NCBI RefSeq assembly: GCF_001522545.3
Contig: NC_031774.1
Coordinates: 46,555,507-46,619,506, forward strand
Source of the DNA: Parus major
Taxonomy: Eukaryota; Chordata; Aves; Passeriformes; Paridae
DNA length: 64,000 nucleotides
Reading direction: 5' to 3'
Position numbers and translations under genes: made by a program. Positions 14,519 to 29,923 of this stretch are shown one piece after another. Numbering within the stretch: the first letter of the stretch is position 1; the number at the start of each line of letters is the position of its first letter. The notes beneath the pieces were generated by a model, which worked only from the letters and a program-made list of their open reading frames with translations, had not been told where the DNA came from and did no database searches.

Positions 14519-17500
14519 AGTTCACAACTTTGGGGATTTTTTTTTTCCAAATTTTCTGTGTTAGGTAAACCTTCCCATTAGCCTCATCAGGTTGATGTTC
14601 AAGCTCAAATTTATTTGCAGCTTCCAGAGTTTTCGTTTTCCTGGGCAGGTTTCATGTGCACTTGAAAAATGGCAACTGCTTGCTCTACAGAATTACAAGG
14701 GCCTTCTTGGAAATCAGGCAGCCACAAAATGCAAGCAAGAAAACAATGCTGATCACTATCACTGCCTCTTCTGCACCGGACCAGTACACAGCCTACTGAC
14801 TACTCCTCTCCTCATTGCTTTTCAAATCATAGTTTTATTTTCACCACATATTAAAGTTACCAACTTAGGAAAGTCAATGCAAGAAGATGAAATCTTAGTT
14901 TTGCAAAAACTGAGTAACTTACCCTGCATATGAACTGAAAATAAGCTAAATAGGTCTGAAAGACAACAGCAGTTGAATGAATTAAAATTTTTAAAACATC
15001 TTGGCATCCTCAACAACAAGGTCCAATGATATTTCTTTACAGAAATCACCAATGAGAAGGAGACAAATTTTAACAACTTTTTAATTTTGAACCATGTATT
15101 GGAATGGCTAAGTGAACCAAGAGCCCCTGAAAAATATTAAGATGAAGTAATATCTACATTGGCTCTTCTTTGAGATCCAATGATCTATGAGCAATGCAGA
15201 TGCAACATTCAGCCACTGAACAGCATTCAAACAGGTTTGTATTACTTCAGACAGGCAGAACAAGTATATTAGAAAATTCATTAATTTACTTAAGTTACAG
15301 TGAAGCCTACTACTGAGGCAAAAGCCTACCCTATTTTGGCTGCCAGGCCTATGTCTGATTCAAGGGTTTTCAGACTCTTGGATAGGATAATGTTTCTTGA
15401 TCTGGAAACTCCCTGTACAACCCCCATCTTAGGGAATACATCTAAGACATCAAGATTTAAACAGATTTCAATTGTTCCCAGCTCATCTATGTACACCTCT
15501 CTGCTCATATTTCAAAGCTGTCTGGACAGCATGCTTCAAAAACCCCTCATAGTCAAACTATGCATTTACAGTACAGCAGGAAAAAGCCATCTCGCAGGTT
15601 TTTTGGGGATTGGCTTTGCAGAAATACCTCTGAGTTCCTGTAGGCATCCAACACTGTCAACAGGCATTTTAAATAAATAATCTAATTTCCTGAAGCATTG
15701 GAGAGGAGGAAGAAAGACAAGGAAAAAATTTTCACTTTCAAAGACAAATAAAGAATGAGAAAAAGTTACCTTTTAATAGTTTTTATTTCATCAAAAGGAG
15801 GTCAAGTTTTACTATAAGAGAACCTTCATCTCTGCTCTTATAGAAGGTTCCAAAAATTATCCTCTCAAAGCCAAAGCAGCTGCAGAAAACAGCCCCACAC
15901 AGACATTACTGCTTCAAAGATAAAAAAATATTGAAACAGAAACATTCTTCAGCACAAGCTTTTTACTGTAATATTAACAGCACTGCTAGGCTGCTCCGTT
16001 CTGCCTGGACCATCTCTAAACAACTGGCAATCTACTTATGGTTGGAAGGCGAAGGAACCAGGAGATTTCACATAGACCATGCACGTTTTCAGAAACAAAC
16101 ATTTGGTGTTTCAGGTTTCACCACCAGAAGCAAGTGTGCTAAAAGTCTATTCAGCCAGGGAGCTTTCACACCCACATATCAGTCAACATAAGAAAAGGTG
16201 ACAACAGCATTAACAAGTAACAGGAAACTCAAATACTATACTTGGTCCTACAAAAACAAATTTCAAATGACACTACTGTATACTTCCCTGGGCCAAGCAG
16301 GCATGTAGCCTGCTTTCAATGGCACCATGTTTTAATTACTACCTACCACATTTTTGATTCTTGGCCATCAATTGTTGTTATCAAGCTATGACATCTTTTA
16401 AGTGCCTGCTGTCAGTAGCTATAGTACAACAGGGCAAGAACAAGCCAGTGAAAGAAATCCATGCGGTGATCCAGGTTTGCCATCAAACTTGTGCCAACAT
16501 GAACAAATTCAATTTCCATTCCATTCCAAGTCTCTCAGGCTTTCCATTAAAAAAATTAAATCTGAACACCAGTTCAGAATATCGAGTTCCCAAGGAATCC
16601 AGCTACAGAGATTTCTAATTGCTTCACAGGAGCTGAATTAGCCCAAGATCTGCAAACATGATCAGTTCCCAGCAAGGTCAAAGAAACTCAACACCTTAAA
16701 AAGTAGGAGCTTTTCTGAATCTCAGCCTAATTCATATGCAAGGATTACTTTTTCAGGAGTAAGCCCTTGCACAAAGAGCTTCCATTAGCCCCCATCTAAT
16801 TTGTCTAAGGAACAAGATTTAGAGATCTTGATCTTACACATCAGGAAACAGCTTTGCACCAGAAGAAATCTTTGGTAAAGCTGTTTTAGAATAAATTACT
16901 TGTTTCCAAAGTCTTGCCCAAGCTACGAACCAAGAATTTTAATTAAGGTGTCCTAATTGCAGTTAATTTGGGGTAGGGGACAGGGAAGAAACATGTTTTT
17001 TACACAGTCTGCTGGTACCAAAGTGACTTTAAAAACACACATTAGCTGTAGTAAATGTTCTAACCATGTTCTGTGATTTCAGAAACACATTTCCCTGTTA
17101 GAAGAAACTTCCCAATATATTTTTCTACAGAACTTTTTCACAATGACAAACAGGAGAAACTAGAAACCAGGGAAAATCAGGGAAGTTATTTGTTAACATA
17201 TGAACAGACACAGCAGGTCAGACTGAAGGTCTAACCTACTCTGCCTCTGGCTGTTCTTTCTGTTCTATAGCCAAAGACACAAAAGAAACATCCCAAAATA
17301 CTGCTTTTCTTCAGCAATTCCCTTGGAAGCAGAGCTACGCTGTTTCATCGCTACTGCAGAAATACTAAAGGAAAACCTGCTGAAAAGGAAAAGGATTAAG
17401 CATTACATTTTAATAGATTATTCAAGACAAACTAGGGATCAAATCACAGCACAAAAATATTTTGCCAACCCCCACCCAAACAATATGTACTGTGAGCCAA

Positions 17501-20500
17501 GATGCAGCCCTTCACTGATCAGGAAACCACTGAACACAGTAGCACTAAAATGAGGAAAGACTTTTACTACAAGAGCTGGTGGTCAGCACAGCACACCTGG
17601 AAGCGACAGTCTCCTGCAACCATAATTCTCTGCTATGCACTTGAGCTTATTTTACACAGAGAAGAAGACAGAACTCCCTATGCCTTTCTCATTCAATCAC
17701 TTCTCACAGTGTCATTGTGGGCTCCACTCCTATTTGATTCAAACGAGCACTTACATCCCACCAGTCTCTTAGAAATACAATAACAACACAGTAGCTGACC
17801 AGAATCAATCAGGCAAAGTCTTCTCTACTCTCCAGAGCTTTCCCAGGGAGACATGAGCTATATGCTAAAGATCCATGTGGTTTGATTACAGTACCAAGAA
17901 GCAATGATAACCTGTCAGATACTTAAAGATACCTAAGAGAGCCTTTAAATTACATTTAGACCAGATAACAGCACGATCCACTATTTTTACTGAAAAAAGC
18001 AAGTTCTGATCCACAAGAATGCTCTGCCTTGAGGTGCAATACTAGTTGAAAATGGACAATCCATCACTTGTAAGTAACCAAAGTGATGAAGATCAATGCC
18101 CTATAGCATACATAAAGAGTAAAGCTAGTCACATTGCACTAAAAAAGGAATCAGAAAGGAAACTAGCTAGAGTTCTTGAAACTAACTTAGCCCCAAACAA
18201 AAGCAATTTAGACTGGTGGATGCCTATGACCAAAGATTTTTCAGTCTACTGAATCCTAGGAAAAAACCCAAACACCCAGAAACCAAAATTTGAAGCACAC
18301 ATCCTCTCAGATGCTACAAACTGAGGGCCTAAAATAGCACTAGAAAGAGAAAGGAAAACAAAATGGAGTTTCAAACCCCTATCTAGAAGCAACACGCTAC
18401 TTTCTATTCAGTGTGTTAAAATTTTGGTTCAGACCTACTCTTTTCAAAATTCACTTCAAGCTGGACAAAGTCCCTAGACTTTGACCTATTTCTTGAGACA
18501 GAAGGAAAGGTTACACTAAAACATCAAGCCACAAAGTCAAAAAATACAACCCCATACAGTGCTTGTTCACTTGCAAATAGATCTTTTGTCCTCCTATAGC
18601 CCCAGTTCCCACTTGCAGCTCATGCAACCAGCAACAACTAAAGGTGTAGCACAAACTATTTTTCTCCATAAATTAAACAAGCTTTAAAAGGTGGCAGTTC
18701 TGAAAAAGAAAACTTGTACCAAGGGACAAAGGGTGCTGTTAAATTCTATCATCACGTACTTTCTCCCCAGCACACAGTGCTCCAACCCAATATGACAGCA
18801 ATAATACTTCCCTCTTATGCTTTCTCCTTTTCTACTAGATACAGTGCAGAGGTCAGCAACTACAATTGTGGGGGATTTTTATATCATCAATCTTTCATCA
18901 GAATAGTAGTCTTGCTTAGTTTCTTTTTCCCTTTCCTCCCTCTTACACAGTTTTACAGGAGCTTTCTTTCAAGGCTTTAAAACTACCAGATTGACAGCTC
19001 CAGTGAATTAAGCTCCCTCTTTGTCAACAAAACAAGAGCAGCACCACAGGCAACCTCAGAACAAGCTCCCTCTATCCTTCCCTTCCCACCCCTCCAACTA
19101 GCAAGCATATCTGAATGCTGAGCTTCACACACAGCTCTATCAGGCCAGGGTGCCTTGTACAGAGTCTCTGATAACACAATTTACCCAGACTATCTCAGAG
19201 GACACTTATGTAAAAGTCACATACACTGGAAACATCATGACTCAACATGTTATCGGCATATACCTGTTCCAGACAGCACAGTAACTCTAAAACCATGAGG
19301 CTGGGCTGAGTGCATGCATATCTGTGCTTAAAGACTGGCTGACAAAGAAAACTCAGTTTAGACAACAGGGTGAAAGAATGCAGAGTTGAAGCAACCCTTA
19401 AAGTCATACTTGAGACCAGAGAAAGGCAATGTTAACTGAAAAAATCAATAGGAAGACCAGAAAAACTCAATGCTCTTAATATAAGATGAAAGCAAGGTAC
19501 AGATTTTATTAAAAACTGAATTGCACATTTGGCATAAATACTAGAAAAGACAGAGATCCTGTTACTATTGCAGTACTAATACAGTACTTCACATTCTGGG
19601 AGTGCCCCTCTGCTACGTTAGCATTTGACCTCATCAGGTAGCAAACGAGGATCTGGACACTCTTCTCTCCTCAGTTACAAGGGGCTTTTAGGTTCCACGA
19701 ACCCCTCCACTGTTGGCTTCAAGTCAAAAATTATCATGCACTAGATTAAGTTAGAAGACAGCTTCTAAACAGTACCAAATCTTAGTTCCTCCTCCCTCTT
19801 CTAAAAGCTTTCTTATTTTTAGCAGGAAAGTGTTTTCTTTTTGGGGAAGAACTTTTGACACCTGAATTTTGCAAGCTAACTTGACCAAATTTTTTTCTTT
19901 TAATTTCTTAATTAGTCAAGAGCTAGGGTGTTTTTGTAAAATGAATACCTACACATACACTTAAAAATAAGTAATACCTATTCCTTTACAGGCTTGAAAA
20001 ACGAACACAGTAAAACCAAAACCCAAGAAAAAAACCACCCCACAACACAGCAAATGCAACTTTGTATTTGCTTATGTTGCTACTCACAGACAAACTAGAG
20101 AACTGTCAACAAATAAATGCCAACAGCCTCCTTATGTTCTTGTGATGGCAGAAATGAAAGTGAGTTCAAAAATGCATTAAAAGATTTATGTGGAGCAGAT
20201 CCATCTGTGGCTACTAAATGTGGTACCATGGACACAACTGCTGCCACCAAAGTCTCTAAAAGCGACTGACAGAAGAGGGTCTGCCAAGGGGAAGGTGAAC
20301 ACATTTGCTCTGTGCCTCATATTTTCCCTAAGCATCTGCTATAACTATCCCTTCAGGTCCTGGGTAGCTGGGTTCAGGTCTGTTTGGCTGTCCTCACAAT
20401 CTTCAGCTGGCCCATCAACCCAAACAGCTCCAAGCAATTACAACCTCTGCTACAAAGCAAAACATACTGATGAACGTGGGTGGAATTACCCTCACCACTA

Positions 20501-23500
20501 CCCCCGCCACCCTCTCATCCTTCAAATGGCAGCAAGGAGAGCCCATTCCATCAGTGACAGCATGCAGAGGGGGCTGGATCCTCTGCCTGTAAATTCCCCA
20601 AAACTGAGACAAGATTTTGTAATCAAAGGAACAGCGTGTTCCTGAACAAACCGGCATCTACATGCAGCTGCATGACATGCAGATAGAGCTAAAGAACAAC
20701 AGTGTTCTGTATTTACATTCATCTCTGTGGCTTGTATTTTAACTACAAGGAAATAAACAAGTTTCTCCTTGAAACACACATACCCAATTGGGTTAAAGTG
20801 GTCACTGCTGGACTCACTGAAACATACCATATTGATGAAGCAGGCAGTGTTTCACAGCCCACAGGTACAAATGATGACAGCATCGTTGTAGGGAAAGCAG
20901 GGTGACAAGATAAGGAATAAGCCTAGCCATCCAACCAATTTTTTTAACCAAATGGCAAAAGCCATTTCAGAATGGCAGGGAAAAAGAACTGCAGTACTAT
21001 GGCTGCCAAGAGGTCAGGTGTGGCATTTCGTAAGTGAACCTTTATGGTATCATTTCCTTCCAGCACAATTAATCACCCCAGACATCACTTGTTCTATCAG
21101 CTATTAACCAGTTGCCCCAACCCCAACATGAAGATAAAATTATCAAGGTTAGGCAGCAAGAGTCATTACTAAGCACTACAGCACACAGTGCCAAGGGCCT
21201 TGTTTCCAGTGAATCCTCTGAACTATTTCTTCCTGCTGTAACAAAATACATTGCAGAATTACATGCATTTATCCATACCTAACATCAGGGAGAAAATTAC
21301 AAGAAGTACAAAGAATCACCAGCATGTTAAAACACCTAGATTTCAGAAAAGGACATCTATGTTGCTTATGGCCAAAATATTAAACTCAACCCGGGTCACT
21401 TGAAACACTGATTTTTAGCTCATTACTGCTCTCTGAGGGGGGACACTCAATATCCATGAATGTTTGTGATACAGACTGATGAGACAGCCACAGGGCTTCA
21501 GAACAACAGGCAGGAGCACCATGACTTCACAGCTCAAGATTTAGTATCTGGATTTTGCTACAGACATGTCTCATGCACTTATTTTTCCTCCTTTGCCAGT
21601 GGCACTACGGAGAATTCAGTTTCACAAGGCAGTGCCTCAGGACCCAGACTATACATGCAGAACCAGTGTGTTTCAAAGGGAAAGAACCAAAGATGCCTTT
21701 TTGACAAGAAGGAAGAAAGGTCTGTGGGGGATATGATGAAGAACAAAAATAAACCTGCTTCTGAGGAGGAAGGACCAGCTTCAAATTCTTCCAAGCAAGG
21801 AAGATTGACTCAGCAATATGTTATAACTGTAGTAATACCAGACATATTACAAATCTTCATTAACTGCCATCAGAGAGAAGATGATTAAACAGCTCGATGT
21901 GAACTGAACTTGCTTCCAGGTCCTGTGCCTGGCTGTGCCAATTACTTTCCTGGAAGTGCCACTACATCTGGAAATGTGATTTTCTCCACTGTGCAGTTCA
22001 TAGACTTGAGAGCCCCCAGAGCAAACTCTCTATGTCTGTATACCCTGCTGCCTGCATAGGTAGTACCCTGGCTATGGGAAAGAGCAGACTTCTGCTTTGG
22101 TTCCCAATTCACAGGAATTATTTTACATGAGTGGTAATCACACCCCAGTCAAATTAGCCCAAGCACTGAAGCTGGGAGGAAAGAACTACAAGTAAGAACA
22201 TTCTGCTTGGAAATAAAGGACCCCTCCTTCAATGAAATACAGTCGTTTTGAAAGCCATTCCTAAAGAGCAATGGTTGTCCTCCAAATAGGATTTCTCTCT
22301 GCAGATAGAATACTAACTAGCACTTCCATAGTATTTGGACAGTATGGAAGTACCAGCAGCTTCCTCCTTGATCATATAAAGCACATAGCTCCTTTTGAGC
22401 AGAGCTAAATTCCATCAGTACAAAATAAGCCATTGTTTCAAGGACTGAACACTGAACTCAAAAATGACAAAACGGAAGATAACCAGACAAGAGAGGGTTT
22501 GTTCTACAATGCTGTACCCCAGATGTGACCAGCCCAGGTGCTTATTTTATCTATTATCACACTTATTTTAGCGTGTTTCACATGCATTGCTTCCTTCTTT
22601 CTTTGGAACACATTCAAGAATGTGATCTCACCAAAAAGTGTCAACTGTTGAGATGAATACCACATTATCTAGTCAATATCAGGAGATACGCTATCAATTT
22701 CCAGGTGCAGCACATTAAGACAAAGGAAACACTTTCTGTCATCTCTGACACTCAACTCACACTGAGCCTCTATATTCAAGAGATCCACACACATTTAGAC
22801 TGGCCACTTAGACTTCCCAAGTCATGACTCCCAAATTAGTAAAGGGATTTCAAGCTACTTAATGCACACTAAGCATGGTTTCTCAGGTACCTTCTGCACT
22901 TCTACAGATTGAACCAAAACAGGGCCAACATTGACCTCAGGAGAGGTCAACATCTCTGCCCTGAGACAGCACCACAGGCCTGAAATACTCCCAGCATATT
23001 TGTTCAAACTGGTTGTAGTCATCTCAAGAAAACATTCCACTGCCTACCTGGACAATTACAGTATCTTTTTAACTTACCTATCATTCCTCCTTGGCACAGC
23101 TGAAGACCACTGCTTTTTCTTCTACCTACAGCAGAACTGGGGAACATGCTTGGCAAAAGAGGGGGGGATCATGTATTTTTTTTATTTCATACAACAGCTT
23201 TTTACAGTCAAGATCATCTCCAGCCTCTTTTTTATGCTTAAGAGCAGTGCAATACACTGTATTTACAAAACCGCCGATTCTTTCCACTGCTCTCTTTTGG
23301 GCACTTCCCAGCTGATCAACCTTTTCCCTGAATTGCCGTGCCCCAGACCAAAGGCAGTAGGTGAGGCTACTGCTGTAGCAGCGTTATCAGTGCTGTGCAG
23401 AACGGAGACATTACTTCATGTGCCTTGCAGGCTCAGTTCCAACTTACGCACCCCAAGATGATATTTGCTTGGGGTTTTGTAGGGCTTTTTTTTTCGGCAA

Positions 23501-25140
23501 CACTGTCAATTTGTATTCAGCCCATGATCTGCAAAAGAATGCAGATCATTCTCAGGAAAGCTGCCACCTGACCAGGCTTATTACTGTTTCTTGCTGCATA
23601 TCAGTTCCAACAGGCTGTGGTAAAGGGATGTGCCATAAGGAAGACGCAAACTTCCTGAACCCGAGGTAAATGATTGCTAGACCACAAAACTGAGTCGCTA
23701 TGAAAGGGTGATTGTTGCAGTCACTTCTGTTGTCCAGCAGCTGCACTGTGTTCCCATGAAATGGTTCTGCAAGCATAACACCGTAAGCTTTGTGGGGGAA
23801 GAATGCCTGGCAGTAGGTGCTCTCAGAGATTAAGAAAACGCACACATATCCAGCTCTTATGGGATATAGAGTCTCTACACATTACAGGAAGAAGGAGCAA
23901 GAATCCAGAAATAGACTGAGCTTCCCCTCCAAGAAATACACCCTTCTTCGCTACAACCTTCAACACCTTTTCTCAGCTTAATATAATTTCTACCATTAGG
24001 CCAGTTGTCTCTGTTAAAAATTGATGTCAAAGAAACTCACTCACCCATCTAGCCCACAGTTACTTCTCATGATATAGTATTTCAGACTAACATAACCAAC
24101 AATGGAAGCTATTGATCAACACACATACATTTTATTTTTATGGATTTTAAGGTTGTAAAAGCTAACTGGCACAAGTCAGATATTTAACAAAAGTAGTATT
24201 TAGGGCTTTTTGTGGGGAATTGGGGTTAAAGAAAATCCCCTGACTTCTTCCTGGAAAAAATATGTAATATACTTCCTGCCTGCTATATAAAGAAACAGAT
24301 TAATTTAATACCCTCAAACCAGCATTATTCTTAAATCTGTCTTAAAACTCATGTTTAGGTTCTTGTGCACAGGCACACAAGAGACTACCAAGTTTAGAAG
24401 AGGAAAAAAAGAACCATACAGATCTACAGCACTGACAACACTGCTTACCATTTCATGGTAGATTACCAGATAGTGTGATTTCTCATGTGCTAAAATAAAA
24501 CTTAACAAAAATTAAATGGACAGAAGCCAAAGAATCAATTTAGTCTAAAAAAAAAGGAAAAATAACCCAAACAAATTCAAGCCTCACAGAAATTTAAATT
24601 AGGCATACTAATATTTTGCTAGGGAAAAAAAAATCATTGGTTGCTATATTCAACCTCGTGTCAGCCTCAAAACAGCTTCATCATAATACAATGAAAAAAA
24701 CTCAAACACACCAGAGTGACTTGTCACAACAAAACGGTCTTCAGCACAGGTGACAGATGCTCTTTTGGAGCTACATACCCAAATTTCTGTATTAAATCCC
24801 AGGCCTGCTGAACTGATGCAGGCCACAATTCAAGAACATGGCCTTAAGTTTCAAAAGAGCTGTCACTAGTGAATAGCACATGGGAATCTAAACTGGACCA
24901 AAACAACTCAGCTTCCTGCATGTCAGGGGATGCTATCATTTTGTCATGGCTGATCTCACAAGGAGGGAAGATGACAATTTGGCTTGCTCACTAATAATCA
25001 AGACAACTGGGCTTTACTAGAAGGCATAACTCAAACAGCCTGCTTCCATTGCCTTCTGTGGGCAGAATTTGAATTTCTCAGCATGTCTATCATTTCCTGA
25101 AAAGTTCTTCCTCACAGATATTCACCCAGTTTTATGAAAC

Positions 25141-25213
25141 AAGAAAAAAAATAAAACCAACAAACAAATAAACAACAAACAAACCAAAAACAAAAGAAAA
25201 AACAAAACCCACA
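25141..25213. repeat. A/C-rich low-complexity tract
   Basis: About 70 bp of A with C at intervals of two to four bases (ACAAACAAATAAAC type). Nearly free of T and G on the plus strand, in the ITPK1 intron. Confidence 0.8.
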
Positions 25214-28200
25214 GCAGAGTAAAATCTTACCATAAATAATCTGGTCATTATGGTGTACAAGCACAGTTCCTCTATCAGTCAAATTGTGGGATTTATTATG
25301 ACATGAATTACATCTGCAGGCAACTCTTCAATGCCTTTTCTATTTGTTTCCTACATGCCATTAAGAGGAAATTCTGACTTTTTATGCATATAGCTACACA
25401 GAAAAACTACCAAATTACCATGCAAAGTTACAACTGCACACACGAATGCTTTTTGTCCAAAATAACTGAGAAATAGCTTATCATTTAGAATTGGGTGACT
25501 TTAAATTATCTCCTCTTGAAGTGTATTTCACTTCACATCACTATAACTTATTCATATTGCTGTGACCTTACTGCTTCATATCTCCAGAGCTCCCCAAAGA
25601 GACCATAGTAACAGCTGACAGGCAGAACAACTACCAAGGAAATGGAGGCTTTTAATGAGCAAAGAAACATTTGTAAATGGCTGCACCTCCCTAATCTTAA
25701 CGGGTGCCAGATGCATACAACTCATTTTCTGAGTAGATATATGCATTTTTGCACATATAGGCCACTTTTCATATGGCATGAACAGGAGTCTTTTCATCCA
25801 CAATGTCCACAGAGACCCAGCAGTATGCGTATTTTACAAAACGATTACATGGGCATCTAAGAGTCCTTACCACTGTCTGACAGTCACACAACAGCTCTCC
25901 CATCTCAATAACGGAATGTGGCATCTCCATTTCCCTAACCTTGTATTAGTGCTCATGCACCTGTACAGTGACAGCCATTCCAATATCAATGTGATGAGCA
26001 CAGAACTGATTGCATTGAGAGTCTTTGCCAGCTGCAAAATCATTAAACCCAACCTGAGACAGAAGATAAGACCAAGCAGCTTGAAAAAGGAGGAACTGCT
26101 CATTTCAGCAGCAGCAGGGACACGTGACAACATCAGAACTACGCACTTATATCACAGGCTCCTAAATTCTCTGTTAGGAATGCCTAGAAACCTTGCTTTA
26201 CTTTTCAGCAGGGCATAGATACTCTATATTGTGGCAATAGACAGCAACCTAAGAGACTGTGCCACCTTAGAGAAGCAGAACAAAAAGGTTCACAAGAAAG
26301 TCTGTTTGAGATGCACCAACCAGACATTTGCACACTACAGTCCCGCAAGGACCCTACATGTGGGGAACTGCAGCCACGGCATATACGCTGGAATGCAGGT
26401 AGTTCCAAGTACAACACAAAGCACAGCATTCTAACAGCTTTACTAAAAGCAAAGGACAACTTGCCAATAGTGATAAATTGCCTGACTAATGAATTTACTG
26501 ACAGTATAAGAAAGATGTATCAAGTGTCCTGCTCCACACAAAAGAGCTCAACCCCATATCACAACTGAAACAAGAATGCCTTTATATCAGCAAGACTGAG
26601 ACAGAAATTTTCTTCTTGCCACTGAAACTGTACTGATGCATGGCACAGAATATAAAGTCTTGCTCCGATGTCAGCTTACGAAGAGCAGCTTGTATAGAAA
26701 AGAGCTGTTGGGCAAAACCAAAAACCACCTCAGGAAACAGACCAGAACTGAGGACACACCTCATCCCAAAGGAATGCCCTTGCCATAGCGCTTCAGACAT
26801 AGCAGGGAGAATGACTAACCTGGCACTGTGGAGCAAAGTCACATTCCTCTCTATACACAGTGGCAGGTTCAGCCAGAGGATCAGAGTGAGCTTGGCCCAT
26901 CTTCAGGTTTGGTCTCCCCTGAGAGGGATCAGCTACAGGCTTGAAAGCAGGCTTCCCAGGTGACAGACCAAGCACTCTGTCTTCCAGGTCAACAGCTCCT
27001 GAGGCACTATTCAGAAATCACTGATTCTCTGTAGCAGGCCTGTGAAAACACATTGCCTCTTTGCTCGTCACTCTGCTCAGAACCCCCAAGGAAATGTAGA
27101 ACCATTGAGGTCTGCACTGGGGTGGCAACTCAACAATTTAGGATCACCGGTCTGCACTATAAATGTGAAGGTAGATACAACCACAGGCACCACCTTTACC
27201 TTTACAAAGTTGTGCTCTACAAAGAATACAGCTCAAGTGGGACATACCTAGTCTGTCACAGTGAGAACCAAGCACGCAGGTGAAGTCAAAGGCCTTTGAT
27301 ATCAAGAAGATTCCCTTGTGAATAAAAAGATTAGGCAAACGTCCCATGACACTATGTTCAGGTAGAACAGATCTCTTGTCAATCATACAGAGAGTTTCAA
27401 GATGGATACAAACATGAGGAAAGTATTTAAGGTTCCTGCCCGGTATTTTGTGAAGCAGAAAGCTGAAGCCAGGAATGGCTACACCCCAAAGCTACATCTT
27501 AGCTTCTGGTCCACTCACACTGGCTCATGTCTCATCTCAGCTCTGACAATCTAACCTAAAACCTGGAGCCACGCTTAAGAAAGCAGTCTAACACTTAGAG
27601 TCGATCTCTCAGAGAATGCTTTGAACAGATTTTGAAATGTCTGTCCGTGGCCTCTTCAGGATGTCAGTACTTTGCACAAGAAGTGGCTACCCTGGCAAAC
27701 TGTAAAGAAATAAAGATTCACCCAGCATGCTTCAGGAGTTCATTAGGAGCTTCCTTTTACTTTCCTGGACTATATAACTGTTTAATTACAAACTCATACA
27801 AACAAATCTGAACTTTGTAGTCATCCAGAAAGTATATCTCTAGGCAACAGGCAAATAAATTCCAAGTAGCAGTCACCATAAAGCACATGGAGTAGACAGA
27901 CAGATACATAGTCCACTCTAACACATGAATCACTGTACAGGAATGAGTATGCTTGTCTTGTTTTTTACCATACACAAGATTTCTAGTAAGATGTATGTTA
28001 AGCTTGGCACAATTGCTTCTACAGCAGAAAAAACCTTACAAGCACACAAGTTATCAAGATAATATCCATAAAATACCTGAAATCTTTGCCTAAATGAATG
28101 CAGCTCCCATTGGTGTCAATAGAAGTTACTAGAAATGAAAACAGCATCCAAGATATCAGCAGAATGTGTTCCAATGACTGTACTTAAACCAAACATCTAA

Positions 28201-28707
28201 CTCTGCTTGTACAGAAATGTTAATAATACTTTTAAAAGTATCAAAGCATGCATGAACAGCCATCTCTATTCAGCATCTCTGAACACTATTCAAATTGAGC
28301 TTAGCCTGTACAGGATGAGCTAACCTAATTTTCACCAAGAAATTAGTAAAGTGTAGCAAGAGAGATACTTTGGGGTCAATTTTCACAGCAGTATAATGAC
28401 CCAGAACTATTAATAAGTTTGTACAGTACACAAAGAAATTGTAGATCCATGTTATGTAACACAAGTGTAAGGAATTTCTAAGGTAGAGTGAAAGGAAGCA
28501 AAGCACTTAGTCAAAAAGAGAAACATGGACAATGGAGGGGAAAAACTCTGTTTTGGAGATTGCTAAATATAACAATGTACAATACATAATACAAAGAAGT
28601 TTTTAATGGATTTTCTGAGATTCACTGTAGTTTCCAGGCATTAAAAACAGCCTATAACAAACCTTAAGGCCCTAAAAATTACATTTTTTGTGTACCTATT
28701 AGAGGTT

Positions 28708-28723
28708 AAAAAAAAAAAAAAAA
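28708..28723. repeat. Poly-A run (16 A)
   Basis: Sixteen A in a row in AT-rich intronic sequence. No element body was recognised upstream. Confidence 0.8.
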
Positions 28724-29923
28724 GTTCAGCATCACAAAAACTAACCTATAATCTCACACAAGGGCAAAACTTAGCATTATTCATGGACGAGAATCTTGCT
28801 TGGAGAACCACATGAAATTAGACATTAAACCAGAACTTGTGGCCTTTCTATACTTTAAAAAAGTCTAGTAAATTTTGCTTAAGTTTGACAGAGGGGGTAC
28901 AGAATGCCAAATACAAAAGCTGATGTACAAGTTTCTGTCACTTTCCTGAAAGAGTTTTCTGTTCTGTCTCCCTCATCTTTACAGAAAGAAGCAACTGCTG
29001 TCAACAGAAATTTCACAGGGACCGGTGTTTTTAGCATGACATGCGTTAATTAAAGTGCATTTGAATTCTGTAAAGTCTGCAGCATATTTTTCAATTATTG
29101 AAACTGCTTTAGAATCCTTGTTAAAAATTTAGTATTAGAATGAAGTAAGAGAAAGCTGTTATTCAGTACCAGAAGCTGTAATGCATGTGTCACAAGATGG
29201 AGTTTAAACTCCCAATTAAATAATAAAATTGTGTAATATACTGCAAAAATTATCCTCTAAGCTATTCAGATAAAGTCAAATTACAGCTTATCAAACTAAC
29301 CTTTTACCTCTGGGACAGCACAAAATAGACGCAGTTATACCATCTTCAGATGTCTCATTCACATTCCAAATGAATACAAGCTTATTCAGGGGTTTGTAGA
29401 CCCTAATTTTAACTGTTTTCACATCGTGAAGGAAAGTTATTCCCAAACGTTTGACTTTTTCTAATAATAACTCGGCTTCGAAAGAGGGTCCGCAAAGATC
29501 TCAAATTACCCCATTTCAACGGGAATAGCAGAGACATCTCGGGAAGCAGGGGGCAAAAATGTACCCGGACGGGCAGTAACGTGGGGCTGTGCCGGGCCCT
29601 CGCACACCCACAGGGATGCTGCACCATCCCGGATAGTGTTTCCCTGGAGCGCCCGGCAGCGCCCAGGTGAGCGGGAGGCAGGAGCGCTTAGCCCGGCCCG
29701 GCGGCAGCGGGGCGAGGTGCCCGGAGCACTGCGAGCCCTGCGAGCCCTGCGGCCCCGGTCCCGGCGGGCAGAGCCGGCTCCGCGGAGCCACGCACCGAGT
29801 GCAGTACGCCCGAGGGCGGCGCGGGCCCCGGCCGAGCACGGAGCGGCCCCAGCCCCATCTCGGGGCCGCCGCCTGCCCCGGCGGCCGCCCCGGCGCTCCC
29901 CGCGGTGAGGGCCGCCTTCTTAC

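Larger units (their letters stand above)
1..29923 (-). other. ITPK1: First coding intron of ITPK1 (partial), no other gene recognised
   Basis: Everything left of the ITPK1 start-codon exon is read as its first coding intron, because the exon at 29,924-30,018 ends in a GTAAG donor on the minus strand (GT at 29,923-29,922) and the gene continues beyond the left edge. I looked on the minus strand for the peptide expected next in ITPK1 (an RGMEVVQLNL-like stretch) and for ATP-grasp segments and found none. The stretch is AT-rich, stop-rich in all frames, and holds only repeats listed separately. Long introns at this point are known for mammalian ITPK1. That no small exon is hidden here is a reading by eye, not a search result. 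Confidence 0.7.

Noticed and set aside
14480..14520. Strong acceptor-like polypyrimidine tract plus AG on the plus strand
   Set aside because: No donor, exon or plus-strand gene accompanies it; better explained as a poly-T run.
22931..23461. 176-codon plus-strand frame
   Set aside because: No family resemblance, lies antisense within the ITPK1 intron, and its length is within chance expectation.
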